Of a stretch of 64,000 nt of DNA, positions 1 to 9,243 are shown piece by piece; position 1 is the stretch's first letter; every line of letters starts with the position of its first letter. Both the position numbers and the translations under genes were made by a program. A model generated the notes under the pieces. It worked only from the letters and a program-made list of their open reading frames with translations, was not told the DNA's origin and did not search any database. The stretch is from Planctomycetota bacterium (GTDB lineage Bacteria; Planctomycetota; UBA1135): assembly GCA_008501825.1 (NCBI GenBank), contig QQUA01000016.1, positions 124,001-188,000 of the forward strand. Reading direction: 5' to 3'.

Positions 1-183
1 GAGGACGTAGAAGCAGAAGGCGTGGCAGCCCATGTGCATCAGATCTTCGCACTTGTTGAGGCCGTCATCGGCGAACAACACGCGCGCCTCGTCGCGGCTC
101 TTTCCCCCGAAGTTCTTCCAGGCGCACTCTTGATCCAAGTCCCCTGCAACAGGAACGACTTCCTCTCGTGTTGGTGTCTTCAT
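1..183 (-). CDS. Partial CDS running off the left edge (MKTPTREEVVPVAGDLDQECAWKNFGGKSRDEARVLFADDGLNKCEDLMHMGCHAFYVL...), probable integron cassette gene
   Basis: Open minus-strand frame from ATG at 183 to window edge; not in supplied ORF list because truncated. Confidence 0.6.
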   Translation of the reverse strand, partial: MKTPTREEVVPVAGDLDQECAWKNFGGKSRDEARVLFADDGLNKCEDLMHMGCHAFCFYVL

Positions 184-424
184 CGTCTAAAGCTTAACTG
201 GAATGCCGTTTTGCTGACGGCGCGAAGCGCCGATTTGCTGCAACGGCTGATGAAGCACCCTCACCGCAGGCGCAATACATGTCAAGCCACAACTCCAACC
301 CAAAGTTGCCCATCCTTTGTCATTGGTCCGGCCAGAACATTGGTGGCCTTGGAGGTTCCCTTGTCCCGCAGACCGAGACGTACTTTTACGGCTGAAAGCT
401 CTTGTTAACCTACAACAACTAGTC

Positions 425-1588
425 TCACTGCAACCTTATTAATTGACTATCTGGATGAAACTCCTTCCAGGAGAACCAGTATTCGTCCGATATCGCGAGC
501 GGTTCCAGATCCGCTTCTATCGGGCCACTCAGGTACTTGCCGCGAAGATCCCACCGCGTTCCACTGCCGCTATCCGCGAGCCTCGTGGCTCCACTGAAAA
601 CCAAGTCGACCGCCTCCCCGGCAACGATACCCTTGAACGCATTTACCGTATCGCCCACGGCAACGAAGAAGGTGTTCAGTTCTTCATTCTTGACAATTCC
701 CTGTTGGGTCAAATCGCTTTTGATATAGACAACCTGCGGCTCGGCGGCCGGGTCAAGGACTCCGATGACACGAGTTCTTGCCGGAAAGGAATCGTCTCGC
801 TTCTCCGCAGGCAGTCCTGGTGTCGCTTCACTCGCCATGATCTTTTTCCAAATACCGGGAATGGGCAATTGAAACTCCCGAAAGTCTTCTTCCGTGACCC
901 GGCACACCCTGGGCAGCGGTTCCAAGCGCTTAACCTCGCTCCACGGCAGGATCTGAAAAGGAATCATGGTCAGCGAGTACGGATGCAGTCGGCCGATGAG
1001 CGACTCGAAGGTGGCCTGCTGGAAGAAGGTCTTGGTGCGCCTGTCGGCCACGATCATGTTTGCATTCTTGAACGAACCCACGAACATTGGTCCGATATCG
1101 GTGACATCGAAGGGGATGATGCTGCGGCACATGGCGCAGTATGTGAGAGCAACGATGCGATCCCCGAACCGGTCATTGACGATGTGATGATGGACGACGT
1201 AGTCCAGCGGATAGGCCTTTGACTCGCCACCGTACTCGATAACCGCCAGTTGCATTTCCTCGGCAAGAGGCAGTTCTAGCGGGGCCTCCGCCATGGTCGG
1301 ATAATCGACCGCCGGAAACGCCGTTTCCTGATGCATCCGGTAGGCCAAGACTACGGCCAAACCCAGAAGCCCTAGCGGAACCGCTGATTCGGGTCTGAAT
1401 GAACCCGAATCGATTACGTACCGCGCCTCCCAAAGCAGCCCCACCCCCAGGAGCGACCAGACAAGCGGCTTGCGAATGAAGTAGTGGTAGTAGAGCCACT
1501 GAATGGGGAAAAGACTGATAAGGGCCATATAGATAGCCGCAGTTCCGACCAACACCGCGATGACGGCGAGTACAAACAGAAGGATCAC
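425..1588 (-). CDS. DUF3179-like membrane-anchored protein
   Basis: N-terminal TM segments plus ALTYCAMCRS motif typical of DUF3179. Confidence 0.7.
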   Translation of the reverse strand: MILLFVLAVIAVLVGTAAIYMALISLFPIQWLYYHYFIRKPLVWSLLGVGLLWEARYVIDSGSFRPESAVPLGLLGLAVVLAYRMHQETAFPAVDYPTMAEAPLELPLAEEMQLAVIEYGGESKAYPLDYVVHHHIVNDRFGDRIVALTYCAMCRSIIPFDVTDIGPMFVGSFKNANMIVADRRTKTFFQQATFESLIGRLHPYSLTMIPFQILPWSEVKRLEPLPRVCRVTEEDFREFQLPIPGIWKKIMASEATPGLPAEKRDDSFPARTRVIGVLDPAAEPQVVYIKSDLTQQGIVKNEELNTFFVAVGDTVNAFKGIVAGEAVDLVFSGATRLADSGSGTRWDLRGKYLSGPIEADLEPLAISDEYWFSWKEFHPDSQLIRLQ

Positions 1589-1604
1589 TCCGCGCTCCTC
1601 CGGT

Positions 1605-1639
1605 GGCTAACGGATATCCCGGTCAGCGGCTCGTTAGAT
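1605..1639 (-). repeat. Short attC-like site
   Basis: + strand ggctaac...gttagat bounding 35 nt with imperfect dyad; shorter than a typical attC. Confidence 0.4.
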
Positions 1640-1646
1640 GGCATCC

Positions 1647-2321
1647 TCAACTCTGTCGGCGTTCGAGGCATCGAATGCCCTCAGTATAGTTCTTGTCTTT
1701 GTCGACTGCTGCCTGCAGACACTCGGTCGGATCACGGTCCTCGGCCGCAACTTCTTGCAGGAATTCTTCGTATGCCTTGATTGTGAACCGATCATCTGGA
1801 TCCAGGCTTATCGCCTTCTCGAAGTACCGTCTGGCTTCAGTGTCTCTGCCGTGACAAGCAAGCATCCGCGCATAGTCGCGGAGAGCCAAAACGGATTCCG
1901 AGTCGTGATCCAGCGCAGCCCGGAAGTTCTCTTCTGCGTCGCCATATCGGCTCCTGCGCCACAGGAACTCCTCAGCGTAAACGGCATGAACAAGGGCTAG
2001 ATGGTCACCTAGTTCCAGGGCTAACAGAAACGACGCCTCACTATCAGCGACTCGCTCCAGCCGGTTGTAAACCACGCCCAAGTAAACGCGAGCGATTCCC
2101 AATGCAGGATCTAGGTTCACTGCACGTTCAAGACAAGATCGTGCATCATTAAGGTCCCTTCCGAGCCCAAACGTCAACCAACCAAGTTTTGACCATCCGC
2201 TTGCATGGCTGGGATCCGTTTCCACGGCCCGCCGGAACTCCCGCTCTGCTGCTTCCAGACAGCCTCGCTCAATTGCCGCAAGCCCGTTCTCGTAGTAGGT
2301 ATCTGCAGTGGAAAAACTCAT
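1647..2321 (-). CDS. TPR-repeat protein (cassette gene)
   Basis: Repeated TPR signatures (AAEREFRRAVETDPSHASGWSKLGW...). Confidence 0.7.
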   Translation of the reverse strand: MSFSTADTYYENGLAAIERGCLEAAEREFRRAVETDPSHASGWSKLGWLTFGLGRDLNDARSCLERAVNLDPALGIARVYLGVVYNRLERVADSEASFLLALELGDHLALVHAVYAEEFLWRRSRYGDAEENFRAALDHDSESVLALRDYARMLACHGRDTEARRYFEKAISLDPDDRFTIKAYEEFLQEVAAEDRDPTECLQAAVDKDKNYTEGIRCLERRQS

Positions 2322-2326
2322 CGCCA

Positions 2327-2393
2327 GTCTAAAGGTTCTGCGATTCAGCAGTGGTGCGCGCAGCGGACCGTCTGATGCAATCGCTTGTTAGAC
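2327..2393 (-). repeat. attC site (67 bp)
   Basis: gtctaaag...gttagac ends, internal imperfect dyad; differs from the site at 2840-2906 at only 4 positions. Confidence 0.8.
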
Positions 2394-2421
2394 CGCCGCT
2401 CCGTGTGGGCTCTCACGACCA

Positions 2422-2826
2422 TCAAGGCCCCGATCCCCGCAGAGAAGGAAGCAGGAGCAGCACGATTTGGGTAATACTCAGCACTGTGCCGAATGGAAGA
2501 TACCAAAGGCCAAGCACTGCACAGACGAGCATCGCCGTCCACGCCCATGGTAGCTGTAGCACAAAGCAAACCATGGCACCCAGCCACGCGATCCCGAGAG
2601 CGAGGTGGATCGACTTCATCAAGGTCGAGCGGGGCTCGATCCCAACCGCCGACACGACTTTGGACCATGGTCCGAGCTGCCCAGCGAACGGACCGGAACT
2701 GGGAGTCACGTAGTCCCCGACAATGAGCGCTCGTCCCCCGTCGAAGGCCAACCAGCCTCCCTCGATGAACGCCAAGGCGACAACGATCCAAGCAAGCCAA
2801 TGCATTCTGGAGTTCTCCTTTCGCAT
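2422..2826 (-). CDS. Small multi-pass membrane protein (cassette gene)
   Basis: 134 aa with several hydrophobic segments, bounded by attC sites. Confidence 0.55.
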   Translation of the reverse strand: MRKENSRMHWLAWIVVALAFIEGGWLAFDGGRALIVGDYVTPSSGPFAGQLGPWSKVVSAVGIEPRSTLMKSIHLALGIAWLGAMVCFVLQLPWAWTAMLVCAVLGLWYLPFGTVLSITQIVLLLLPSLRGSGP

Positions 2827-2839
2827 GGTATTCCTGCCG

Positions 2840-2906
2840 GCCTAACGGTTCTGCGATTCAGCAGTGGTGCGCGCAGCGGATCGTCTGATGCAATCGCTTG
2901 TTAGGC
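2840..2906 (-). repeat. attC site (67 bp)
   Basis: Exact inverted 7-mers gcctaac / gttaggc at ends, internal dyad. Confidence 0.85.
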
Positions 2907-2928
2907 CGGCAAGCCCGATCTTGGGAGA

Positions 2929-3726
2929 TCATTCATTGAGCCGATTGTATCGGCGCAAGACATCTCGCAGTTCGTCGTGAGGAAGTGCATGGACCGTGGT
3001 TCCGTTCAACCCGGTCATCGTCTCCGCAGCAACGAGCGAGTTGATGACCGCTTCCTCCGTGGCCTGAATCGTCGCGGTGAAGAGCGGCCCCATTTCGTAG
3101 GGCCCCACAGTTTCGGTGCGCATGCGCTCCGGCGGGCCGTCGACCCATTCGTACTTCATCGTCGAGAACGCGATCACGACATCGCCGGAAAAGGGGCTCG
3201 CAGTGGCGCCGTTTCGAGCAAGCCCCAGCGTCGCCCGGCGTGCAAGCGCCTTCAGCGTCAATGGGCTGAGCGGTGCATCCGTTGCCACGACGACGATCAC
3301 AGAGCGCCCCTTTCGCTCCTCGTTAGTCGTCTCCTTCGCGGAAGCCTCATGGTACTCGGGAAGCAGCGTACTGAGCTCTCGCCCCACGGGCACACCTGCA
3401 ACACGCAACTCGTCACGGTCTCCGTAGTTCGTCTGCACGAGGACGCCCACGGAGTAGGCGCCGTCCTCCGCCGCAAGAACTCTTGAGGATGTGCCGATCC
3501 CGGCTTTGAAGTCGTGGCAGTACATTCCGGTTCCTCCGCCCACGCTTCCCTCAGCCACGGGGCCGGATTTGGCGCCTTCAAGCGCGTCGAAGACATGCTG
3601 CTCGCGGATGGGAAAGACGAGGTAGTTGCTGAGATCGCCGTCCCACGTGTCAGCGACGACGGGCATGAGGACTGGGTTGTCTGGGAAGTGCTTGGCTGAC
3701 CACTTGATCACGGCCGTGATCTGCAT
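2929..3726 (-). CDS. P1-family (DmpA-like) peptidase, apparently N-terminally truncated
   Basis: VAEGSVGGGTGMYCHDFKAGIGTSSRVL and downstream motifs of peptidase family S58/P1; lacks the usual N-terminal ~100 aa. Confidence 0.65.
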   Translation of the reverse strand: MQITAVIKWSAKHFPDNPVLMPVVADTWDGDLSNYLVFPIREQHVFDALEGAKSGPVAEGSVGGGTGMYCHDFKAGIGTSSRVLAAEDGAYSVGVLVQTNYGDRDELRVAGVPVGRELSTLLPEYHEASAKETTNEERKGRSVIVVVATDAPLSPLTLKALARRATLGLARNGATASPFSGDVVIAFSTMKYEWVDGPPERMRTETVGPYEMGPLFTATIQATEEAVINSLVAAETMTGLNGTTVHALPHDELRDVLRRYNRLNE

Positions 3727-3809
3727 CCCATTTTTGGTCCACGAGTAATGAGACTTTCGGCCTCCAGGAATTCACTCCAGAACTCACGCATCTCGCTCTC
3801 GCCTTACAT

Positions 3810-3866
3810 GGCTAACGGGTTCGGCATTCAGCGGCGCGAAGCGTCCACGGCAACGCCTGGTTAGCC
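3810..3866 (-). repeat. attC site (57 bp)
   Basis: Exact inverted 7-mers ggctaac / gttagcc, internal gcgcgaagcgtc dyad. Confidence 0.85.
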
Positions 3867-3870
3867 CTCT

Positions 3871-5592
3871 TTACTGATCAATTACCCACAAACCCCGCTC
3901 GGCATCTGTAACGCTCTCCTCAACATAGCTAACAACTCTATCACTCAGTTCTTGGCTCGAGGAGTAGAAACAAGGGTGGTTCCCGTCCAGGATCTGATCT
4001 AAAAGAGTGTCTAGTTCATTGCTAAAATCTCCGGATGCAAGCTTTCTCAGGGCGTTAAATGGCTTGTCAGAATTGACGCTTTCCTGGAAGTAATACTCTT
4101 CGAAGTCGGGCACGTGGACCAAGGTAAACGACTCCGGCAACTCGGCAGAACGCCTATCGACCGTTTCCCGGATAGAGGCGTTGACCGACCATGCTCCGTT
4201 TCGAGCGGTTCCATCACCGCGCCTACATCTCGGGGAATCGGAATCATGAACTGCGACATAGCCGGTTCCAAACTGGTTTAGAATCTTTCCGAAGGTAGGG
4301 ATGTTCCCCTTTCCAAGGCAATTGACGACATGTATCCTTTTTGCAGCCTCATGGACAGAATCTTCAGCTAGCTTTTGGAATACGGCCATTTCAGTATCCC
4401 CCTCGACCAGAATCACATGTTCAGCAAAGAAAAACTCATTTACGGTGGGATGACAGAGTCGAATCATTTTCAATGCCTCTCGCTCATCTTGTGAAAATTG
4501 GGCGCTTTCCGTTTGGAAGGTCCTTACCTGTTCATCCTGAGTTGAGTTCACTCTGACAATAGTCGTATGTGGCTTTGAAACATCCACGAAAACAGGGGAG
4601 TGCGTAGAGGCAATCACCTGCCAACTCGCCAACTCAGCGATCTTGTAGAGACTTTCACGTGCATCCCGAACAGCAGGAGGATGCAAAAAACTCTCTGGTT
4701 CATCGATCAAGAGGATCTTCATAGTATCTGCCCCTAGCCTCTTCGTTCCCCTCTTGACGTGGCCAGAGTCAGCAAGGGCGCTAAGCGCAGACCAAAGAAA
4801 TGCCCGTTGTAGTCCGGTACCTTGAACGCTCAACGGCAGTGGAGCATGATCTCCCTTGGCAATGCGGAGATGAGAGCCGGAGCCGATAATTTTTTCGGGC
4901 TCAAGTTTACCGATAGCCTTTTCAAGCTTAACTGTGTGGCCATCAAAAACATCTGATAGCCTTCCCATAACCAGTTCGCATGTTTCATCAATTTTGTCCT
5001 GGACAGTTTCGGAGACCGAATCTGCCAACTTACTGATCTCCTCAAGAATGCCCGCCACCTGAGTAGAGTCGCTCTTAACAGATTCCTTTACTGCCTCCGA
5101 CAATATCGCAACGATTTGCTTTTCGCGTTCATCCGGCGGATCTGTCGGTTTGATGCGAAGAGGGAACGGTACTCGGCTGGCAATTAGGCTGTCCCAACCA
5201 CCCATCCCCCCTTCCTGCCATGCTGTATCCGAGGGATTCCAAGAGAACTTCTTGGCTTTTTGGTCAGGACCGGGCCAAACCCATTTCAGCCTTATGCAAC
5301 CACCGAGTTCGTCATGGTCGAATTTCCAGTCGTTGCCAAGCTTCTCCAAGTCTTCGGCAGTTACTTCATTGAAAGTTGCCTCGATTTCAATCTCATTGCT
5401 CCCCTCTTCATTATGAAAACTGGAAATAGGCAATGCCTTACCTGAACTTGCAAACGCTTCATATGCATCAAGGATCGTTGACTTGCCACAATTATTGGGA
5501 CCGATTAGGAGAACAATATTGTCAATTCTGATTTCAACACCATCTTCGTTGATGTTTTTAAAGTTTCGCACAGTCATTAGTGAGAGTTTCAT
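3871..5592 (-). CDS. OLD-family ATP-dependent endonuclease (ABC ATPase + TOPRIM)
   Basis: Walker A LLIGPNNCGKST; LLIDEPESFLHP; TOPRIM motifs VILVEGDTEMAVF and VAVHDSDSPR. Confidence 0.8.
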   Translation of the reverse strand: MKLSLMTVRNFKNINEDGVEIRIDNIVLLIGPNNCGKSTILDAYEAFASSGKALPISSFHNEEGSNEIEIEATFNEVTAEDLEKLGNDWKFDHDELGGCIRLKWVWPGPDQKAKKFSWNPSDTAWQEGGMGGWDSLIASRVPFPLRIKPTDPPDEREKQIVAILSEAVKESVKSDSTQVAGILEEISKLADSVSETVQDKIDETCELVMGRLSDVFDGHTVKLEKAIGKLEPEKIIGSGSHLRIAKGDHAPLPLSVQGTGLQRAFLWSALSALADSGHVKRGTKRLGADTMKILLIDEPESFLHPPAVRDARESLYKIAELASWQVIASTHSPVFVDVSKPHTTIVRVNSTQDEQVRTFQTESAQFSQDEREALKMIRLCHPTVNEFFFAEHVILVEGDTEMAVFQKLAEDSVHEAAKRIHVVNCLGKGNIPTFGKILNQFGTGYVAVHDSDSPRCRRGDGTARNGAWSVNASIRETVDRRSAELPESFTLVHVPDFEEYYFQESVNSDKPFNALRKLASGDFSNELDTLLDQILDGNHPCFYSSSQELSDRVVSYVEESVTDAERGLWVIDQ

Positions 5593-6094
5593 AGCTTCGT
5601 ATTGTTGGGATAACTTGTGTTGGACAGACCTGCATAGGTCGGGAAAGACAGCGTGCCGACCTGTCGATTGAGTTTGTGCTCGGTCGCCAACCCTGAAGGG
5701 AACTCGGATTGTCGCGGAGAGTTGCGACCGGATGAGAGCGGACCCTGTCCGGGCAATCCTTCGCCCTCGCGCAAGAGGGAAGCTCCGGCAAAGGCGGTCA
5801 ACGAAACGTCCGACACAGGCCGAGCCGCTTGTACGTCCGTGACGGCGGACGTTGCCACTGGAATGCGGACCTGCCTAATTCCGAGCATCATGGCCTTTGT
5901 TCTCTTAGTAATACGCGTTCGGTAAAGAGTTGCGAGACTCCCACGGAGGGAGCCTTTCGATGGCAACTCATGATAACAAACTGCACGGGCCAAGCTCAAT
6001 TCATTCAATGGGGACAGTGGAAAGCGAAAACCTGAACCGGTCAGAGTTTTTCCATCAAGAGAAACCACGATCCCGCCTATGCTTGGCTGCAAAG

Positions 6095-6826
6095 ATGCGC
6101 TTGTTCTTCCTGGATGCGCCGCCCGAGGCTGACGGGCCATGGTTTCCGGAGCGGAGCCTGCAACGCCATTTCCGGGCTCTGCGTTTGAACCCGGGAGATC
6201 AGGTGGAATTCGTCTGCCAGCAAACTCGGCGGCGTGGAGAACTGCAAGCCGACGGCAGTTGGCAGCTACAGCCGGCTCGAGAGCTTCCGCCGGATCCTTT
6301 CCAGCCGCTGATCCTGGCCACCGCCTGGCCCAAGGGAAATCGCGGCGACCGTCTGGTGCAAAGCGCCACCGAAGCCGGGGTCGGAATCTTGCAAGCTCTG
6401 CTCTGCCAGCGCTCCGTTGCCGGCACCAAGCCGTTCGGCGAAGAAAGGATCCAGCGCTGGCACCGCTTGATGCAGGAAACCGGCCAGCAATGCGGCCGCT
6501 TTCACCTCCCCAAATGGCAAGGTCCACCGATTTCGCTTCCGGAATATTTGGCGAAAGCTCCCGGCCCTTGCCTGGCTCTGGTTCCCGACGCTCCCCTCCT
6601 GAAGCAGACTTTGTCCAAGCTGCCGGCCTCCACGGCGGAACAACCCCTGAGCCTGTTAATCGGTCCGGAAGGCGGTTTCAGTCCCGACGAATTGACCTTG
6701 TTGGATCAAGCCGGCGTCCCTCGAGCCGGCTTGTTGGCCACGGTTTTGCGGGTGGAAGTGGCCGGGCCCATGGCCGCCGCCCTTTACCAACACCTCACAG
6801 CCAACCCCGCTCCACAAAGGAAGTGA
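6095..6826 (+). CDS. rsmE: 16S rRNA (uracil(1498)-N(3))-methyltransferase
   Basis: RsmE-like: LLIGPEGGFSPDELTLLDQAG...LLATVLRVEVAG; start refined from ORF 5930. Confidence 0.85.
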   Translation: MRLFFLDAPPEADGPWFPERSLQRHFRALRLNPGDQVEFVCQQTRRRGELQADGSWQLQPARELPPDPFQPLILATAWPKGNRGDRLVQSATEAGVGILQALLCQRSVAGTKPFGEERIQRWHRLMQETGQQCGRFHLPKWQGPPISLPEYLAKAPGPCLALVPDAPLLKQTLSKLPASTAEQPLSLLIGPEGGFSPDELTLLDQAGVPRAGLLATVLRVEVAGPMAAALYQHLTANPAPQRK

Positions 6827-7541
6827 AGCAGCCGGCTCCCAGGATCACGTGGTCCAGGAGTTCGATGCCCAACAGCCGGCCGGCCCGCCGCAACCTTTTG
6901 GTCGTCGCCCGATCATCGGCAGAAGGTTCAGGATCGCCGGAAGGGTGATTATGAGCCACCACTACCGCCGCCGCCCGGTGCAGCAACGCCGGAGCGAACA
7001 CTTCCCGGGGATGGACCAAAGAGGCGGTCAGGGTGCCTTCGCTGATTTTCTCCTCCCACAACAAACGGCCTTTCACGTCCAGATAAAGGGCCCAAAAACA
7101 CTCCACCCGCACTCCCTGCACCCTGGAAGCCAGGTATTGGTACACGGCTTCCCCACCGCGCATGGTTTGCGGCCGTTGAACCTGGCGGCATTGAATCCTT
7201 CGTCCCAATTCCACCGCCGCCTGCAAGCGCCAACCAACGTCGGCAACCAGCCCCAAGTGCCGACTGATTTCCACCGCTTCCAAACCGGCCAAGGCGGCCA
7301 AACCGCCGAGGCGCCGGACGGATTTTTCCCAGGATTCTCCTCCCGGATGCTGGCAAAGACGGGCCAACAACCGCTCGTCGCTCAGTTTTTGAGGCGGCGA
7401 CAGAGAGTCGGCGGGAGCCAGAGGATCGATTTTGGAAACGGCGAGTTCGAGCATGGTGAGGTTTTGAAAACCGATTTCGGTTTTGCTTAGGCAGACGCAA
7501 TCGCGCCGCTTGGTTACAAAGCTTTCCGAGTTCCTCTTCAT
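6795..7541 (-). CDS. radC: RadC-family JAB-domain protein
   Basis: HPREVFAPALLHRAAAVVVAHNHPSGDPEPSADDRATTKRL...LLDHVILG. Confidence 0.85.
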   Translation of the reverse strand: MKRNSESFVTKRRDCVCLSKTEIGFQNLTMLELAVSKIDPLAPADSLSPPQKLSDERLLARLCQHPGGESWEKSVRRLGGLAALAGLEAVEISRHLGLVADVGWRLQAAVELGRRIQCRQVQRPQTMRGGEAVYQYLASRVQGVRVECFWALYLDVKGRLLWEEKISEGTLTASLVHPREVFAPALLHRAAAVVVAHNHPSGDPEPSADDRATTKRLRRAGRLLGIELLDHVILGAGCFTSFVERGWL

Positions 7542-7572
7542 TTTTTCTTAAAAAAAGAGGGATCGAGTTCCG

Positions 7573-7947
7573 ATGGAAGGACATCCAACTTGCGGGAAGG
7601 TCATCCGTTCACCGGTTCTGAGCCGGTCTCCAAGCCCCATGCAAAATCCTGCCGATACCCCCTCCCCCCCGGATCCCCTGCTCCGAGTCGAAAGCTGGGA
7701 CCCCCATGCCTGCAACTACCGATTGTTGGAATGGGCCAAGTTGGGAGCCTGGGAAAGGGAAGGCGCCCATTTTCAAACGGACCAGCCGCAAAAATACGAC
7801 CGGGAAACCCGTTTGCGCCTGCGTCTTCAATTCGGCCGGCGTTTCGGCATCAACGATTTAGAGAAACGGCAACCCCGGCAAGCGGTGGTGGTCCACCTCG
7901 ACCCGGAGGACCAAGGCGCACGCATTCAAGTGCGTTGGTGCTCTTGA
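7573..7947 (+). CDS. Hypothetical protein
   Basis: ORF only; C-terminal half looks protein-like. Confidence 0.35.
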   Translation: MEGHPTCGKVIRSPVLSRSPSPMQNPADTPSPPDPLLRVESWDPHACNYRLLEWAKLGAWEREGAHFQTDQPQKYDRETRLRLRLQFGRRFGINDLEKRQPRQAVVVHLDPEDQGARIQVRWCS

Positions 7948-7965
7948 AGCCACAAACTTGAAATC

Positions 7966-9243
7966 TCAGTCGGACAAAGCCAAAGCTTGCCGATGCTCGC
8001 GATCGACTTCGGCAATTCCCTTACCAAAAGTCAGGCGGAATCCCTGTTCCAAACCGAGGCGCCGCAAATTTTCAAATAGCAAGGTATAAACGGTATCGCC
8101 GTAACTTTCGCGGAAGAATTCCACGAAGGAAAGGGAATAATCATAGGCTCGACTGACCCGGTCGTTTTCCTTCCACTCAGTCCAATTGCCGTCCAAAGCT
8201 TTCAAAGGCGCGAATTCTTCCGGGCCCTTTTTCGAAGCCGCCGTCATTCGCCCGCGGGCTCGTTGTACCGAACGGCCTTCAACCCATTGGGCGAATCCTT
8301 CGTGCAACCAAGTCGGCAATTGCGGTCCGATGCGATGCAAAGCCGCATGAGTGTATTCATGCCGCAGGGTGGCCCGCAGTTGCTCTTTTTCGCTTTCATA
8401 ATCTTTCATCGCCACTCGGATTCGACCGTCGTATAGGCCGCCGGACCAAGCCGGCGCTTGGCCGCGGTAGCGGTCCCGATCCAACACCAGCACCAAAATC
8501 GTGTCGGAAGGGACAAAGCCCAGGCGGGCGGCGACGCTTTGATAGGCGTCTTCCAGGTCGGTCATCAATTGGGGAACGGCCTGCACGATGGCCGGATTCC
8601 TCGGATCGTAGCGAAATTGAAAATGAGCGGAAGCGTCGGTTAAAAAGCCCTCCCAGGCTTCTTTTTCTTGCTGCAATTGCTGCAAGCGCCTTTCCAAGGA
8701 AGCATCTTCGGGAGCGAGGCGCCGGGCTTGGCGAATCCATTCAATGGCCTGCTGCAATTGGCCGCTGACAAAGGCCAGCTCCGAGGAAAGCCGCAAGGCC
8801 GGAAGGCATTCGGGAAAATCTTTTCGGACCTCGGCCAAAACTTCCCTGGCTTGGTCGCGGCGGCCAAGACGGATGTGGGCTCGAGCGATTAAACATTCCA
8901 GATAACCCCGATCCCGATCGACTTTGCGGCCGGCTTCAAAATCTTCCAAGGCTTGCAACAGGCGGCCTTCCTGCATTCTTTTTTGGCCGCGATGACCATA
9001 GGTGCGGGCCAAATTCCGACGGATCACCTCCTGTTCGGCATCCAAGCCCAAGGCCTTTTCGAAAGCGACCATGGCCTGATCGAAGTCGCCCTTCTCCAAG
9101 GCGGACACGCCGGCCAAATTCCACTCTTGAGCGGTCTTGGGTTCCTCTTGAACTTCACCACCTACCGGAGATTCCTGGCTGAAACCAATCGCCGGGACTC
9201 CCGCCAAGCTCGCCAACAAACTCAGCCGCAAGAACATTTTCAT
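7966..9243 (-). CDS. Secreted TPR-containing metallopeptidase-like protein (HExxH)
   Basis: Signal peptide at MKMFLRLSLLASLAGVPAIGFS; TPRs; RHEYTHAALHRIGPQLPTWLHEGFAQW. Confidence 0.65.
   Translation of the reverse strand: MKMFLRLSLLASLAGVPAIGFSQESPVGGEVQEEPKTAQEWNLAGVSALEKGDFDQAMVAFEKALGLDAEQEVIRRNLARTYGHRGQKRMQEGRLLQALEDFEAGRKVDRDRGYLECLIARAHIRLGRRDQAREVLAEVRKDFPECLPALRLSSELAFVSGQLQQAIEWIRQARRLAPEDASLERRLQQLQQEKEAWEGFLTDASAHFQFRYDPRNPAIVQAVPQLMTDLEDAYQSVAARLGFVPSDTILVLVLDRDRYRGQAPAWSGGLYDGRIRVAMKDYESEKEQLRATLRHEYTHAALHRIGPQLPTWLHEGFAQWVEGRSVQRARGRMTAASKKGPEEFAPLKALDGNWTEWKENDRVSRAYDYSLSFVEFFRESYGDTVYTLLFENLRRLGLEQGFRLTFGKGIAEVDREHRQALALSD

Larger units (their letters stand above)
184..5592 (-). 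mobile_element. Integron gene-cassette array lacking an integrase in view (CALIN-like)
   Basis: Successive unrelated minus-strand genes separated by attC-like sites with RYYYAAC...GTTRRRY ends; no intI among the ORFs in the window. Confidence 0.75.

Noticed and set aside
184-424. A full attC site for the DUF3179 cassette
   Set aside because: A dyad (ttttgctgacggcgcgaagcgccgatttgctg) is present, but I could not define convincing paired R'/R'' boxes at normal spacing.
443-1222. Plus-strand 259-aa ORF opposite the DUF3179 gene
   Set aside because: Antisense shadow ORF in GC-rich DNA; the minus-strand product has recognisable motifs. The same reasoning applies to most plus/minus mirror ORFs in the supplied track (e.g. 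6139-6948, 21141-22169, 44264-45235, 46678-47790).
5593-6094. attI site or integrase remnant at the right edge of the cassette array
   Set aside because: gttggac/gataac words are present but no recombinase coding remnant or convincing attI architecture was found.
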